A stretch of 64,000 nt of DNA from the NCBI GenBank assembly GCA_946902985.2, contig OX336388.2:230384467-230448466 (forward strand), read 5' to 3'. This document shows positions 1 through 10,155 of this stretch, piece by piece. This DNA is from Meconema thalassinum. Its lineage: Eukaryota > Arthropoda > Insecta > Orthoptera > Tettigoniidae. Each line of letters opens with the position of its first letter. Within the stretch, counting starts at the first letter, position 1. The position numbers and the translations under genes were made by a program. The notes beneath the pieces are model-generated. The model saw only the letters and a program-made list of their open reading frames with translations. It did not search any database and was not told the DNA's origin.

Positions 1-3000
1 TTTGTTTACTTCCTAACTTCCCTACTTCCTAACTTCCTTCCTTCCTTCCTAACTTCCTTCCTAACTTCCTAACTTCCTTCCTAACTTCCTTCCTAACTTC
101 CTTACTTCCTAACTTCCTTCCTAACTTCCTTCCTTACTTCCTAACTTCCTTCCTAACTTCCTTACTTAGTAACTTCTTTCCTTCCTTCCTTACTTCCTAA
201 CTTCCTTCCTAACTCCCTTCCTTACTTCCTAACTTCCTTCCTAACTTCCTTACTTAGTAACTTCTTTCCTTCCTTCCTTACTTCCTAACTTCCTTCCTAA
301 CTTCCTTCCTTCCTAACTTCCTTCCCAACTTCCTAACTTCCTTCCTAACTTCCTTCCTTACTTCCTAACTTCCTTCCTAACTTCCTTCCTTCCTAACTTC
401 CTAACTTCCTTCCTAACTTCCTTCCTAACTTCCTTCCTTAATTCCTAAATTCCTTCCTAACTTCCTTACTTCCTAACTTCCTAACTGCCGTACTTCCTTC
501 CTAACTTCCTAACTTCCTTCCTAACTTACTTCCTAACTTCCTTACTTTCTAACTTCCTTCATTCCTAACATCCTAACCTCCTGCCTAACTTCCTTCCTAA
601 CTTCCTTCCTTAATTCCTAAATTCCTTCCTAACTTCCTTACTTCCTAACTTCCTTCCTTACTTCCTTCCTAACTTCCTTCCTAACTTCCTAACTTCATTC
701 CTAACTTCCTTCATTACTTCCTAACTTCCTTCCTAACTTCCTAACTTCCTTCCTAACTTCCTTCCTTACTTCCTAACTTCCTTCCTAACTTCCTTGCTTC
801 CTTCCTAACTTACTTCCTTCCTAACTTCCTTCCTTCCTAACTTCCTTCCTAACTTCCTAACTTCCTTCCTTACTTCCTAACTTCCTTCCTAACTTCCTTC
901 CTTACTTCCTAACTTCCTTCCTAACTTCCTTCCTTACTTCCTAACTTCCTTCCTAACTTCCTTCCTTCCTAACTTCCTTCCTTACTTCCTAACTTCCTTC
1001 CTTGCTTCCTAACTTCCTTCCTAGCTTCCTTCCTAACTTCCTTACTTCCTTCCTAACTTCCTTCCTAACTTCCTTCCTTACTTCCTAACTTCTTTGCTTG
1101 CTTCCTAACTTCCTTCCTAACTTCCTTCCTTGCTTCCTTGCTTCCTTCCTAACTTCCTTCCTTACTTCCTTCCTAACTTCCTTCCTTGCTTCCTTCCTTC
1201 CTAACTTCCTTCCTAACTTCCTTCCTAACTTCCTAACTTCCTTCCTAACTTCCTTCCTTGCTTCCCTCCTAAATTCCTTCCTAACTTCCTTCCTTGCTTC
1301 CTTCCTAAATTCCTTCCTAACTTCCTTCCTAACTTCCTTCCTTCCTAACTTCCTTCCTTCCTTCCTAACTTCCTTCCTAACTTCCTAACTTCCTTCCTAA
1401 CTTCCATCCTAACTTCCTTCCTAACTTCCTAACTTCCTAACTTCCTTCTTAACTTCCTTCCTTACTTCTTAACTTCCTTCCTAACTTCCTAACTTCCTTC
1501 CTAACTTCCTTCCTTACTTCCTTGCTTCCTTCCTAACTTCCTTCCTAACTTCCTTCCTTCCTAACTTCCTTCCTAACTTCCTAACTTCCTTCCTTCCTTC
1601 CTAACTTCCTTCCTTACTTCCTAACTTCCTTCCTAACTTCCTTCCTTGCTTCCTAACTTCCTTCCTAACTTCCTTCCTAACTTCCTTCCTTACTTCCTAA
1701 CTTCCTTCCTAACTTCTTTCCTTGCTTCCTAACTTCCTTCCTAACTTCCTTCCTTGCTTCCTCCCTAACTTCCTTCCTTACTTCCTTCCTAACTTCCTTA
1801 CTTCCTTCCTAACTTCCTTCCTTGCTTCCTTCCTAAATTCCTTCCTAACTTCCTTCCTAACTTCCTTCCTTCCTAACTTCCTTCCTAACTTCTTTCCTAA
1901 CTTCCTTCCTACCTAACTTCCTTCCTAACTTCCTAACTTCCTTCCTAACTTCCTTCCTCACTTCCTTCCTTGCTTCCTTCCTAACTTCCTTCCTAACTTC
2001 CTAACTTCCTTCCTAACTTCCTTCCTCACTTCCTTCCTTGCTTCCTTCCTAAATTCCTTCCTAACTTCCTTCCTAACTTCCTTCCTAACTCCCTTCCTAC
2101 CTAACTTCCTTCCTAACTTCCTTCCTTCCTAACTTCCTTCCTTGCTTCCTTGCTTCCTTCCTAACTTCCTTCTTTACTTCCTTTATAACTTCCTTCCTTG
2201 CATCCTTCCTAACTTCCTTCCTAACTTCCTTCCTTAATTCCTATCTTCCTTCCTAACTTCCTTCCTAACTTCCTTCCTTGCTTCCTTGCTTCCTTCCTAA
2301 CTTCCTTCCTTAATTCCTTCCTAACTTCCTTCCTTGCTTCCTTGCTTCTTTCCTAACTTCCTTCCTAACTTCCTTCCTAACTTCCTTCCTTCCTTCCTAA
2401 CTTCCTTCCTAACTTCCTTCCTAACTTCCTTCCTTACTTCCAAACTTCCTTCCTAACTTCCTTCCTTGCTTCCTTGCTACCTTCCTAACTTCCTTCCTAA
2501 CTTCCTTACTTGCTTCCTTCCTAAATTCCTTCCTAACTTCCTTCCTAACTTCCTAACTTCCTTCCTAACTTCCATCCTAACTTCCTTCCTAACTTCCTAA
2601 CTTCCTAACTTCCTAACTTCCTTCTTAACTTCCTTCCTTACTTCTTAACATCCTTCCTAACTTCCTAACTTCCTTCCTAACTTCCTTCCTTACTTCCTTG
2701 CTTCCTTCCTAACTTCCTTCCTAACTTCCTTCCTTCCTAACTTCCTTCCTAACTTCCTAACTTCCTTCCTTCCTTCCTAACTTCCTTCCTTACTTCCTAA
2801 CTTCCTTCCTAACTTCCTTCCTTGCTTCCTAACTTCCTTCCTAACTTCCTTCCTAACTTCCTTCCTTCCTTCCTAACTTCCTTCCTAACTTCCTTCCTTA
2901 CTTCCTAACTTCCTTCCTAACTTCCTTCCTAACTTCTTTCCTTGCTTCCTAACTTCCTTCCTAACTTCCTTCCTAACTTCCTTCCTTGCTTCCTTGATTC

Positions 3001-5146
3001 CTTCCTAACTTCCTTCCTTACTTCCTTCCTAACTTCATTCCTTCCTTCCTTCCTTCCTAACTTCCTTCCTAACTTCCTTACTTCCTTCCTAACTTCCTTC
3101 CTTGCTTCCTTCCTAAATTCCTTCCTAACTTCCTTCCTAACTTCCTTCCTTCCTTCCTAACTTCCTTCCTAAATCTTTCCTAACTTCCTTCCTACCTAAC
3201 TTCCTTCCTAACTTCCTTCCTTCCTATCTTCCTTCCTAACTTCCTTCCTAACTTCCTAACTTCCTTCCTAACTTCCTTCCTCACTTCCTTCTTTGCTTCC
3301 TTCCTAAATTCCTTCCTAACTTCCTTCCTTCCTAACTTCCTAACTTCCTTCCTAACTTCCTTCCTTGCTTCCTTGCTTCTTTCCTAACTTCCTTCTTTAC
3401 TTCCTTTCTAACTTCCTTCCTTGCATCCTTCCTAACTTCCTTCCTAACTTCCTTCCTTAATTCCTATCTTCCTTCCTAACTTTCTTCCTAACTTCCTTCC
3501 TTGCTTCCTTGCTTCCTTCCTAACTTCCTTCCTTAATTCCTTCCTAACTTCCTTCCTTGCTTCCTTGCTTCTTTCCTAACTTCCCTCCTAACTTCCTTCC
3601 TAACTTCCTTCCTTCCTTCCTAACTTCCTTCCTAACTTCCTTCCTTACTTCCAAACTTCCTTCCTAACTTCCTTCCTTGCTTCCTTGCTACCTTCCTAAC
3701 GTCCTTCCTTACTTCCTTCCTAACTTCCTTCCTTGCTTGCTTCCTTCCTAACTTCCTTCTTAACTTCCTTCCATACTTCCTAACTTCCTTCCTAACTTCC
3801 TTCCTTGCTTCCTTGCTTCCTTCCTAACTTCCTTCCTTACTTCCTTCCTAATTTCCGTCCTTGCTTCCTTGCTTCCTTCCTAACTTCCTTCCTTACTTCC
3901 TTCCTAACTTCCTTCCTTGCTTCCTTGCTTCCTTCCTAACTTCCTTCCTTCCTTCCCAACTTCCTTCCTAACTTCCTTCCTAACTTCCTTTCTAACTTCC
4001 TTCCTAACTTCATTCCTAACTTCCTTCCTAACTTCCTTCCTTACTTCCTTCCTAACTTCCTTCCTTGCTTCCTTGCTTCCTTCCTAACTTCCTTTCTTAC
4101 TTCCTTCCAAACTTCCTTCCTAATTTCCATCCTTGCTTCCTTCCTTCCTTCCTTCCTAACTTCCTTCCTTACTTCCTAACTTCCTTCCTAACTTCCTTCC
4201 TAACTTCCTAAATTCCTTCCTAACTTCCTTCCTTGCTTCCTTCCTAACTTCCTTCCTAACTTCCTTCGTAACTTCCGTCCTTGGATCCTTGCTTCCTTCC
4301 TTCCTTCCTAACTTCCTTCCTAACTTCCTTCCTTAATTCCTAACTTCCTTCCTAACTTCCTTCCTTGCTTTCTTGCTTCCTTCCTTCCTTCCTTCCTAAC
4401 TTCCTTCCTTACTTCCTAACTTCCTAACTTCCTTCCTTGCTTCCTTCCTAACTTCCTAACTTCCTAACTTCCTTCCTAACTTCATTCCTTCCTTCCTAAC
4501 TTCCTTTGTAACATCCTAACATCCTTCCTAACTTCCTTCCTTGCTTCCTTCCTAACTTCTTTCCTAACTTCCTTCCTTGCTTCCTTCGTTCCTAACTTCC
4601 TTCGTAACTTCCTAACTTCCTTCCTAACTTCGTTCCCAACTTCCTTCCTTACTTCCTAACTTTCTTCCTAACTTCCTTCCTTCCTAACTTCCTTCCTAAC
4701 TTCCTTTCTTGCTTCCTTCCTAACTTCCTTCCTGACTTCCTTCCTAACTTCCTTCCTTGCTTCCTTCCTAACTTCCTTCCTTACTTCCTTCCTTACTTCC
4801 TAACTTCCTTCCAAACTTCCTTCCTAACTTCCTTCCTTGCTTCCTTGCTTCCTTCCTAACTTCCTTCCTTACTTCCTTCCTAACTTCCTTCCTTGCTTCC
4901 TTGCTTCCATCCTAACTTCCTTCCTAACTTCATTCCTTACTTCCTAACTTCTTCCTAACTTCCTTCCTAACTTCCTTCCTTGCTTCCTTGCTTCCTTCCT
5001 AACTTCCTTCCTAACTTCCTAACTTCTTCCTAACTTCCTTCCTAACTTCCTTCCTTGCTTTCTTGCTTCCTTCCTAACGTCCTTCCTAACTTCCTTCCTT
5101 ACTACCTAACTTCCTTCCTTCGTCTTCCTTCCCCTTCCTTGCTTCC
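1..5146. repeat. 12-bp polypyrimidine satellite array, (CTTCCTTCCTAA)n with variants
   Basis: About 5.1 kb of near-continuous CTTCCTAA (8-mer) and CTTCCTTCCTAA (12-mer) units, with variants in which AA becomes TA, TG or TT (for example CTTCCTTCCTTG). The strand is almost pure pyrimidine plus A. The left edge is outside the window; the right edge is sharp at about 5146. Long open frames (repeats of LPNFL, TSFL, ASFL) arise only because 12 is a multiple of 3. A higher-order duplication of about 1.22 kb is visible inside it (see findings). A polypyrimidine strand of this kind could adopt triplex structure, which is inference. Confidence 0.97.
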
Positions 5147-5885
5147 AAAAACGTAAAATTAAGCAATGTCCTCGATTTATTGCGCCAAACGTTGAAGGGG
5201 TAGTTCCCGGAACGGTTTCAAATTGTGAGTCCTGGAGAGCTCCATCAAATTACAATACCAATTGTAGAAAAACCCTTCCGACCTAAATGCTGTTCCGGAA
5301 AAACTGCCTAAATTGCTTATTTTTTACTCGTTTTCCTGTTGATTCTAACCTAGCCAAATTAACTTATTTACATAATTCTTTTTAATGTGTTTTTTGGTTC
5401 AATACACTCAGGTGATTTTCGGTGTTTTGAGAAATCTTCACACCGGAAGTAGTTATAAGGACTTAAGTAAACTCTGCATTGACTCACACTAGCACTCGTA
5501 GTGGTAGAAAAGGCAAACTGCTAATCTAATAGACTGGATATGGTTCAGTTTCCTGTGAACAATCATCAGTCTACCGCGTGTCGGAACCTCCTAAGAAACG
5601 TTTAGTGTGTCCTTCACGTTTGTAAAAGTGGAGAAAACAAGGTCAATCAATGACAAATGCACCAACAATATGATTCAGTGAGGAACCGAGCTCGAGTCGG
5701 CAAGCGTACGAGAATGTAAATTAATAGAATGTTTTCAACATTGAGTTGCTTGCTTCAAGGGCTAAAACTGTGGATGTTTTTATGTTATTCATTTCGCATG
5801 TCCCTGTGATTGGAATTATTTAGATTTGGCCGACTGAAAGTTAAAATATCAATTTTCAATAAGGCAACACTGATATACATTACTA
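5147..5885. other. No recognisable feature
   Basis: Unique-looking AT-rich sequence between the array and repeat R. No open frame, tRNA-like box or repeat shared with the rest of the window was seen, apart from a short ggcaacactga motif near 5866 that also occurs in R. Confidence 0.5.
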
Positions 5886-6910
5886 GTTCCGTGACGAACT
5901 AAAGGGACTACTTTTCATAAGATTTAACATGCATGCAGACCTATCTAAAATAATGACGAAATCAAGTTGGTAATACTAACATTTCTAAGTACTGCAGTTT
6001 GAAATACACCTGAAATGGTATAGCCTAATAGAGTAACTTACTACAGTTGGCAACCCTGGTGATTCTGAATATATTCTTAGTTCCATCGCTTAAGGTATAG
6101 AATACACATACAAAATTTGGTTGAAGTCTAATGGATAGTGTGGACGTTACATGCTGTTTGATATTGGATTTATCAGTGCGCGTAAAATCACGTTGCCAAC
6201 AATGTCATGTATGTTACGCTCAGAATTAATCTGAAATATTACGATCTATTATAGTGCCAATTTAGGATAAAATCCATTTGTTAGTATAGAAGTTAGATGA
6301 AATTAAAAATTAAAATTATCAGAAAGCTTAGAATCATTTTGGCAGCACTGTCCTGTATTAGTTACTCCAAATTAATCTAGAATGTCAGCCACTATACGTG
6401 TGCACAGTTTAGAGCAGTTGGCTTGCAAACTTTCTGATATAATGATATTGGGATTAAACAAATAGAGAAAGCATTTATTAACAGTTGGCAACCCTGCTGG
6501 TTCTTACGAATACCAATAGTCATAACTGTCACGGTACACAAACCACATGGATTTCTGAAAATTAATTTGGAATGTTATTATCTATATGTGTGCCAATTTT
6601 GGAATAGTTCGCATGCAAAACTTCTGGGATATCCTACATAGTGCTCAAATTTCAGCAGTTGGTAGCACTGACGTCAATTTCTAATATGGCCGTGAGATAT
6701 TCAGTTATAGATCTTCACTCTTACCAAATTTGGATTTGATAGCTGCAGCCGTTTAGGAGTTGATAGGGGGCGGGCGGGGGGGGGGGGACACACAGACAGA
6801 CAGACAGATATACAAACAGAAGGACAGACAGACACACACATTTTCTCGCATCGATCTCATAAGTCTACTTTCTCCTCATTTTTGCAAAATGAGAAAAGTA
6901 GGCTAAAAAT
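5886..6910 (+). repeat. Dispersed repeat R, copy 1
   Basis: Shares both ends with copies at 29952-31078 and, inverted, 40941-42353. It starts at GTTCCGTGACGAACTAAAG and ends at GTAGGCTAAAAAT. The body is built of degenerate modules, each with a ggcaacactg/ggcagcactg motif and a ccaatttTGGAATAG or caaatttggttga motif. The last 150 bp hold a poly-G run, then (CA)n and (CAGA)n tracts, then an imperfect hairpin (ctactttctcctcatttt / aaaatgagaaaagtag) at the very end. No coding capacity is visible. The class is unknown; a non-autonomous DNA element or the 3' UTR of a LINE are both possible. Confidence 0.75.
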
Positions 6911-7483
6911 TGCGTCAAAGCCATCTTTACAATATTCTTCACTCAGTATTAATTGAACAGATGATGCACATTTCACTATCGATCGGGCGACACTTCTTCA
7001 TTATAGTAATTGCATGAGTCGGTAATTAACAGTTCAATTATTGGATAATTTGAGCTGAGTTCATCACTAGTTATTGTACTTAATTAATTTGCACCACCGC
7101 ATGACGTCACGTGTGGTTGTTACTGAACAACACTATTTGTCAATATTAGCTAACAGCATTTGAACTGAGGCAATGGCTTGTAAATTTCCCGGCCAGAATA
7201 ATGTGAATACCTAACTTAGGCAACACCGCAACGCATAGCGATTAGTGTTTCTTTCAGTGTTACTAACTACAAATATACCGTACGTGATGGCGGCCATTCC
7301 TTTCATTAGGACTCTATTGTTTGATGTTTATATTACGATTCACAGTTAGAATTTCATTGCATGAGGGCGTTCAATGCAACACATTTTTAAAACTGGTTGG
7401 TGTTATTGAGGATTCAAATACACCATGTTATTCCCCAATCCTTTGGTACAATTCCCTATTTTTCAACACAGTCTCCAGAAACA
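6911..7483. other. No recognisable feature
   Basis: AT-rich sequence without repeats or coding signs that I can support. Confidence 0.4.
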
Positions 7484-7800
7484 ACATCATAAGGAGGTTA
7501 ACAGGCGCAACATGGGGAGCACATGCTACTGTGAGAACCTCTTCTCTTGCGTTACGTTAACCCGCCGGGGAATACGCAAGCCCAGTATGTACAAATCCAG
7601 TCATGCCTATGTAGATGTTGCACACGATACTTGTCACATTATTACTGGGTGCCTCAAGCCCACTTCGCTGGACAAGCTGTACACCCTTGCTGGTATCGCA
7701 ACCCCCTCCCCGTCATCCGCCGAGAGGTAGCGGCGAAAAATGAGAGAAAAAACAAGATGTTCAGTAAAGAACATATAGCCTACTTTCTCCTAAATGTATG
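7484..7800 (+). pseudogene. LINE-gamma fragment (Jockey-like reverse transcriptase C-terminus), frameshifted
   Basis: Three successive frames give pieces of one protein: NNIIRRLTGATWGAH (frame of 7321), then HIITGCLKPTSLDKLYTLAG (frame of 7425), then IRREVAAK (frame of 7547). The order NNI-LxGTTWG / ITGxxKxTPxxxLxxLAxI / RRE is typical of the region downstream of the reverse transcriptase domain in Jockey/I-type LINEs. LINE-gamma 2 at 25098-25480 shows the same order. At least two frameshifts make this a relic. Its last 50 bp (aacaagatgttca to ttctcct) recur at about 33557. Confidence 0.7.
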
Positions 7801-7924
7801 AGTACAGTTATAACTCGTTGTTTTTTTCAAAGAGTATAATATAATCATTCCTTGGTTGAAGACCTTAAAAACTATTTACCTCTACCAAACACCACAACCT
7901 CGAAAAAAGACTGCTACCATCATT

Positions 7925-7925
<1 letters not shown>

Positions 7926-7957
<32 letters not shown>

Positions 7958-7960
7958 GAA
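7926..7960 (+). repeat. (GAAA)n microsatellite
   Basis: About eight GAAA units in an uninterrupted run. Confidence 0.95.
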
Positions 7961-8003
7961 GAAGTATCTCAAGAATGTTATGGATCTGGAGACATAATCG
8001 ACC

Positions 8004-8198
8004 GGACTGGCTGCGTGGCTCAGCGGTAACGTTCTCGCTTGCTGGTCCCTATGTTGCAGGTTCGTATCCTGGCGCAGTCAGCTGGCATTTGAGGGTGCAC
8101 AAATGCGAGGGAGCCGTGTTAGTAGATTTACTGGCAAAATTCCGGCACCCCGGCTTTTCTAAATGGAACAGTAGTTAAAAGGGACGTAAAACCAATAA
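8004..8198 (+). mobile_element. SINE-D, tRNA-derived
   Basis: The head is tRNA-like: an A-box-like GTGGCTCAGCGGTAAC and, about 35 bp on, a B-box-like GGTTCGTATCC. The body ends in GGGACGTAAAACCAATAAC and then an (ATT)n tail. The same 3' end occurs in reverse at about 23305-23356 and part of the body at 25640-25695. Pol III promoter heads with a simple-repeat tail are the standard architecture of insect SINEs. No clear target duplication was found. Confidence 0.8.
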
Positions 8199-8268
8199 CA
8201 TTATTATTACTATTAGTATTATTATTATTATTATTACCGATATTATTACTATTATTATTATTATTACA
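8199..8268 (+). repeat. (ATT)n microsatellite, SINE-D tail
   Basis: Slightly impure ATT run directly following the SINE-D body, as expected for a SINE 3' tail. Confidence 0.9.
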
Positions 8269-8690
8269 TAATCGGCCTGACGCGGGCAACATCCAACTTT
8301 GAGTTGAGGCATGGCTTTCACAGCCCTAATTGAATTAACAAATCTTTCCATGATCCTACAGAGACGCGTGTATACCAACTATGTGGATATTTTCGATTGC
8401 TATTTGGCTGCAATAAAAGTATTAATTAATATCCTGAACTAGCACCAACGGCTAGAGTTCAGATACTATGTGAAATCGTTTTGTTCTTTACTTCAATTAA
8501 CATTTTCAAATAACGCACAATAGGCTGTTACAAACCCTTTAAAATAAAAAAGTTAAAATGTATCGTAGTAACATCTTGTCATACATCAAATTCGATGCGC
8601 ATAGAATGCCGATGTTATACTAATAAATGGAGTCCCATGTAGACCAGTCGTGACATCTAATGGAGAAGTATCGAACAAGATGATCCTAAC
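8269..8690. other. No recognisable feature
   Basis: No supported feature; AT-rich intergenic-like sequence. Confidence 0.4.
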
Positions 8691-8754
8691 AGGGGGAGTG
8701 CATTCTAGAGGCCATAAACATAAACTTTTCAATAAAATCTGTAAGTTAATCTGT

Positions 8755-8815
8755 TGGCCGGCGTGCAGTTCACCACCGACTGAATGCGCTCATACCGGCC
8801 TAGACAATGCGACCT
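8755..8815 (-). repeat. Repeat X, partial inverted copy
   Basis: Read on the minus strand, the motifs ggccggtat, gcgc, attcagtcgg and gtgaactgc occur in the same order as in X at 13683-13890, with short gaps. It lies outside Helitron copy H1, as X lies outside H2, so it may extend the inverted repeat there. Confidence 0.5.
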
Positions 8816-8889
8816 TTTTCATGAAATCTTGTTAGTGACTCAACTGCTCACACAGCGCTGTTCACCAAGCATTGCACGACTAAGACTTA

Positions 8890-9359
8890 TCTCTACTTAG
8901 TGTAAAACAAAGTCCCCGATTCTTGGATATCACGGGTAATCTCGAGACCCACTGGATGGATTTTGATGCGGCTTTCACCATTCTGTACAGGTAATATCGA
9001 GGAAGATTTCTGTAGAAAATAATTTATTTATGATCAAAGGGAGCCGAGCAGTAACGATTTTAGATTTCAGTGAATAGGTCGAAGAAAGAACTTGACGTCC
9101 GTACGCTTTTTAAGCTTACGCTGGACAAACCGTTAAAAATATCAATATACTATGAGTGTAAGAATTGTTCAGCATGAAAAATTGTACAAAAAAGTCCGCG
9201 TGAGCATATCTCTACCTTCGATACATCGCCCACTATAAGTGTTTTTAGTTTGGACGGGAGGGGGATTTGGCTTGCACCTCGCCATTCTTAAATTACGTCT
9301 GACAGGAATTCCTTGCACATTCATAACTGTTCCCGGGCGAAGCCGGGGCGGGTTGCTAG
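8890..9359 (+). mobile_element. Non-autonomous Helitron copy H1, both ends present
   Basis: The element starts with TCTCTACTTAGTGTAAAAC after an A and ends with CTAG before a T, matching the A|TC...CTRR|T rule for Helitrons. Just inside the 3' end is a GC-rich hairpin (CCCGGGCGAAGCCGGGG, 9332-9348). No target duplication is expected or seen. No Rep/helicase coding is present, so it is non-autonomous, 470 bp. Six more copies or parts of the family lie in this window (H2-H7), all sharing CCCCGATTCTTGGATGTCAC near the 5' end and CGCTGGGCAAACCGTTAAA in the middle. Confidence 0.85.
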
Positions 9360-9470
9360 TGACACTATTATATTATCATTATAATTCCCACAATATCAAA
9401 ATGCAAATTATATCACAAAATAAAATAGCGTGCTAATAAATATAAGAGAAATTAGACATACCTTGCACCT
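8938..9470 (+). repeat. Inverted-repeat pair 1, left arm
   Basis: Near-identical in reverse to 13151-13680. The match begins inside H1, runs through its CTAG end and continues 111 bp beyond it to accttgcacct. Since the match extends past the Helitron terminus, the arms are a duplication of a Helitron plus flank, not two independent insertions. Confidence 0.85.
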
Positions 9471-9622
9471 CGTTACAGTTGAATTCGATCAGAATCACTC
9501 GGTTTTCATTAAAGTTTATGCATTTTTCTGCTGAACGGTTTGGAAGTTCGGCAACAGGAAACTAGGACTGTTATTTACTTAAAATATTCATTTTTGTATT
9601 TTTTTACTATTTGTGTTCATGA

Positions 9623-9993
9623 TTTCATTACATTGTCAGAATTACCGACAGTAGTGGCTACGCTGGCTAAAGCGCAGCGTTAGGCCATGGGGTCAAGCTC
9701 TCTGCTGACTCGGTAGACGCGTGGGTTCGAGCCCCACCGTCGGCCGTCCTTGAAATGATTTCCCGTGGTTACCCATTTTTCAACACCAGGCAAATGCTGG
9801 GACGGTACCTTCTAACAGGCCACGGCCGCTTCCTTCCACATCCTTGCCCAGTTTCATTCATCTTCATCCATTCCATCTCTCATCCTGACGCGCAGGTCGC
9901 CCACGGGCGTCGACTAGAAAGACCTGCACTCGGCCTCTCAGGAGGCCACACGAAAAAAAATGTCAGAATTAATGCTTTAATTAGTAGGGTATA
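9623..9993 (+). repeat. 44-bp direct repeat, left copy, split by SINE-A
   Basis: Removing SINE-A and one of its target duplications leaves tttcattacattgtcag followed by aattaatgctttaattag and tagggtata, identical to 11899-11943. The two copies bracket the pogo-family element. Confidence 0.85.
9645..9960 (+). mobile_element. SINE-A, tRNA-derived, with 11-bp target duplication
   Basis: Flanked by TGTCAGAATTA at 9634-9644 and 9961-9971. The head carries the B-box-like GGGTTCGAGCC. The body has the ttgaaatgatttcccgtgg block shared by several families here, and the element ends in cacacgAAAAAAAA. The same family lies in reverse at 40048-40372. The precise duplication and A-tail indicate LINE-mediated retroposition. 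Confidence 0.92.
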
Positions 9994-10155
9994 GGGTACG
10001 TGGGGGCAAAGACCTGCATGGGGCAAAGCTCTGCGTTAACTTTTTGAATAGTCCGCCTTTGATTTAAGAACTGGCCACCAGGCAGCAGTTGTAGTACTGC
10101 AGCAGGAGTCTGTTATCAAAAGTATGGCGTCTGGTGTACACTGTCGGCCGAGAAA

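Noticed and set aside
1098..3160. Open frames of LPNFL/TSFL repeats in the pyrimidine array
   Set aside because: Produced by a 12-bp repeat free of stops in that frame; no start context, splice signal or non-repeat part.
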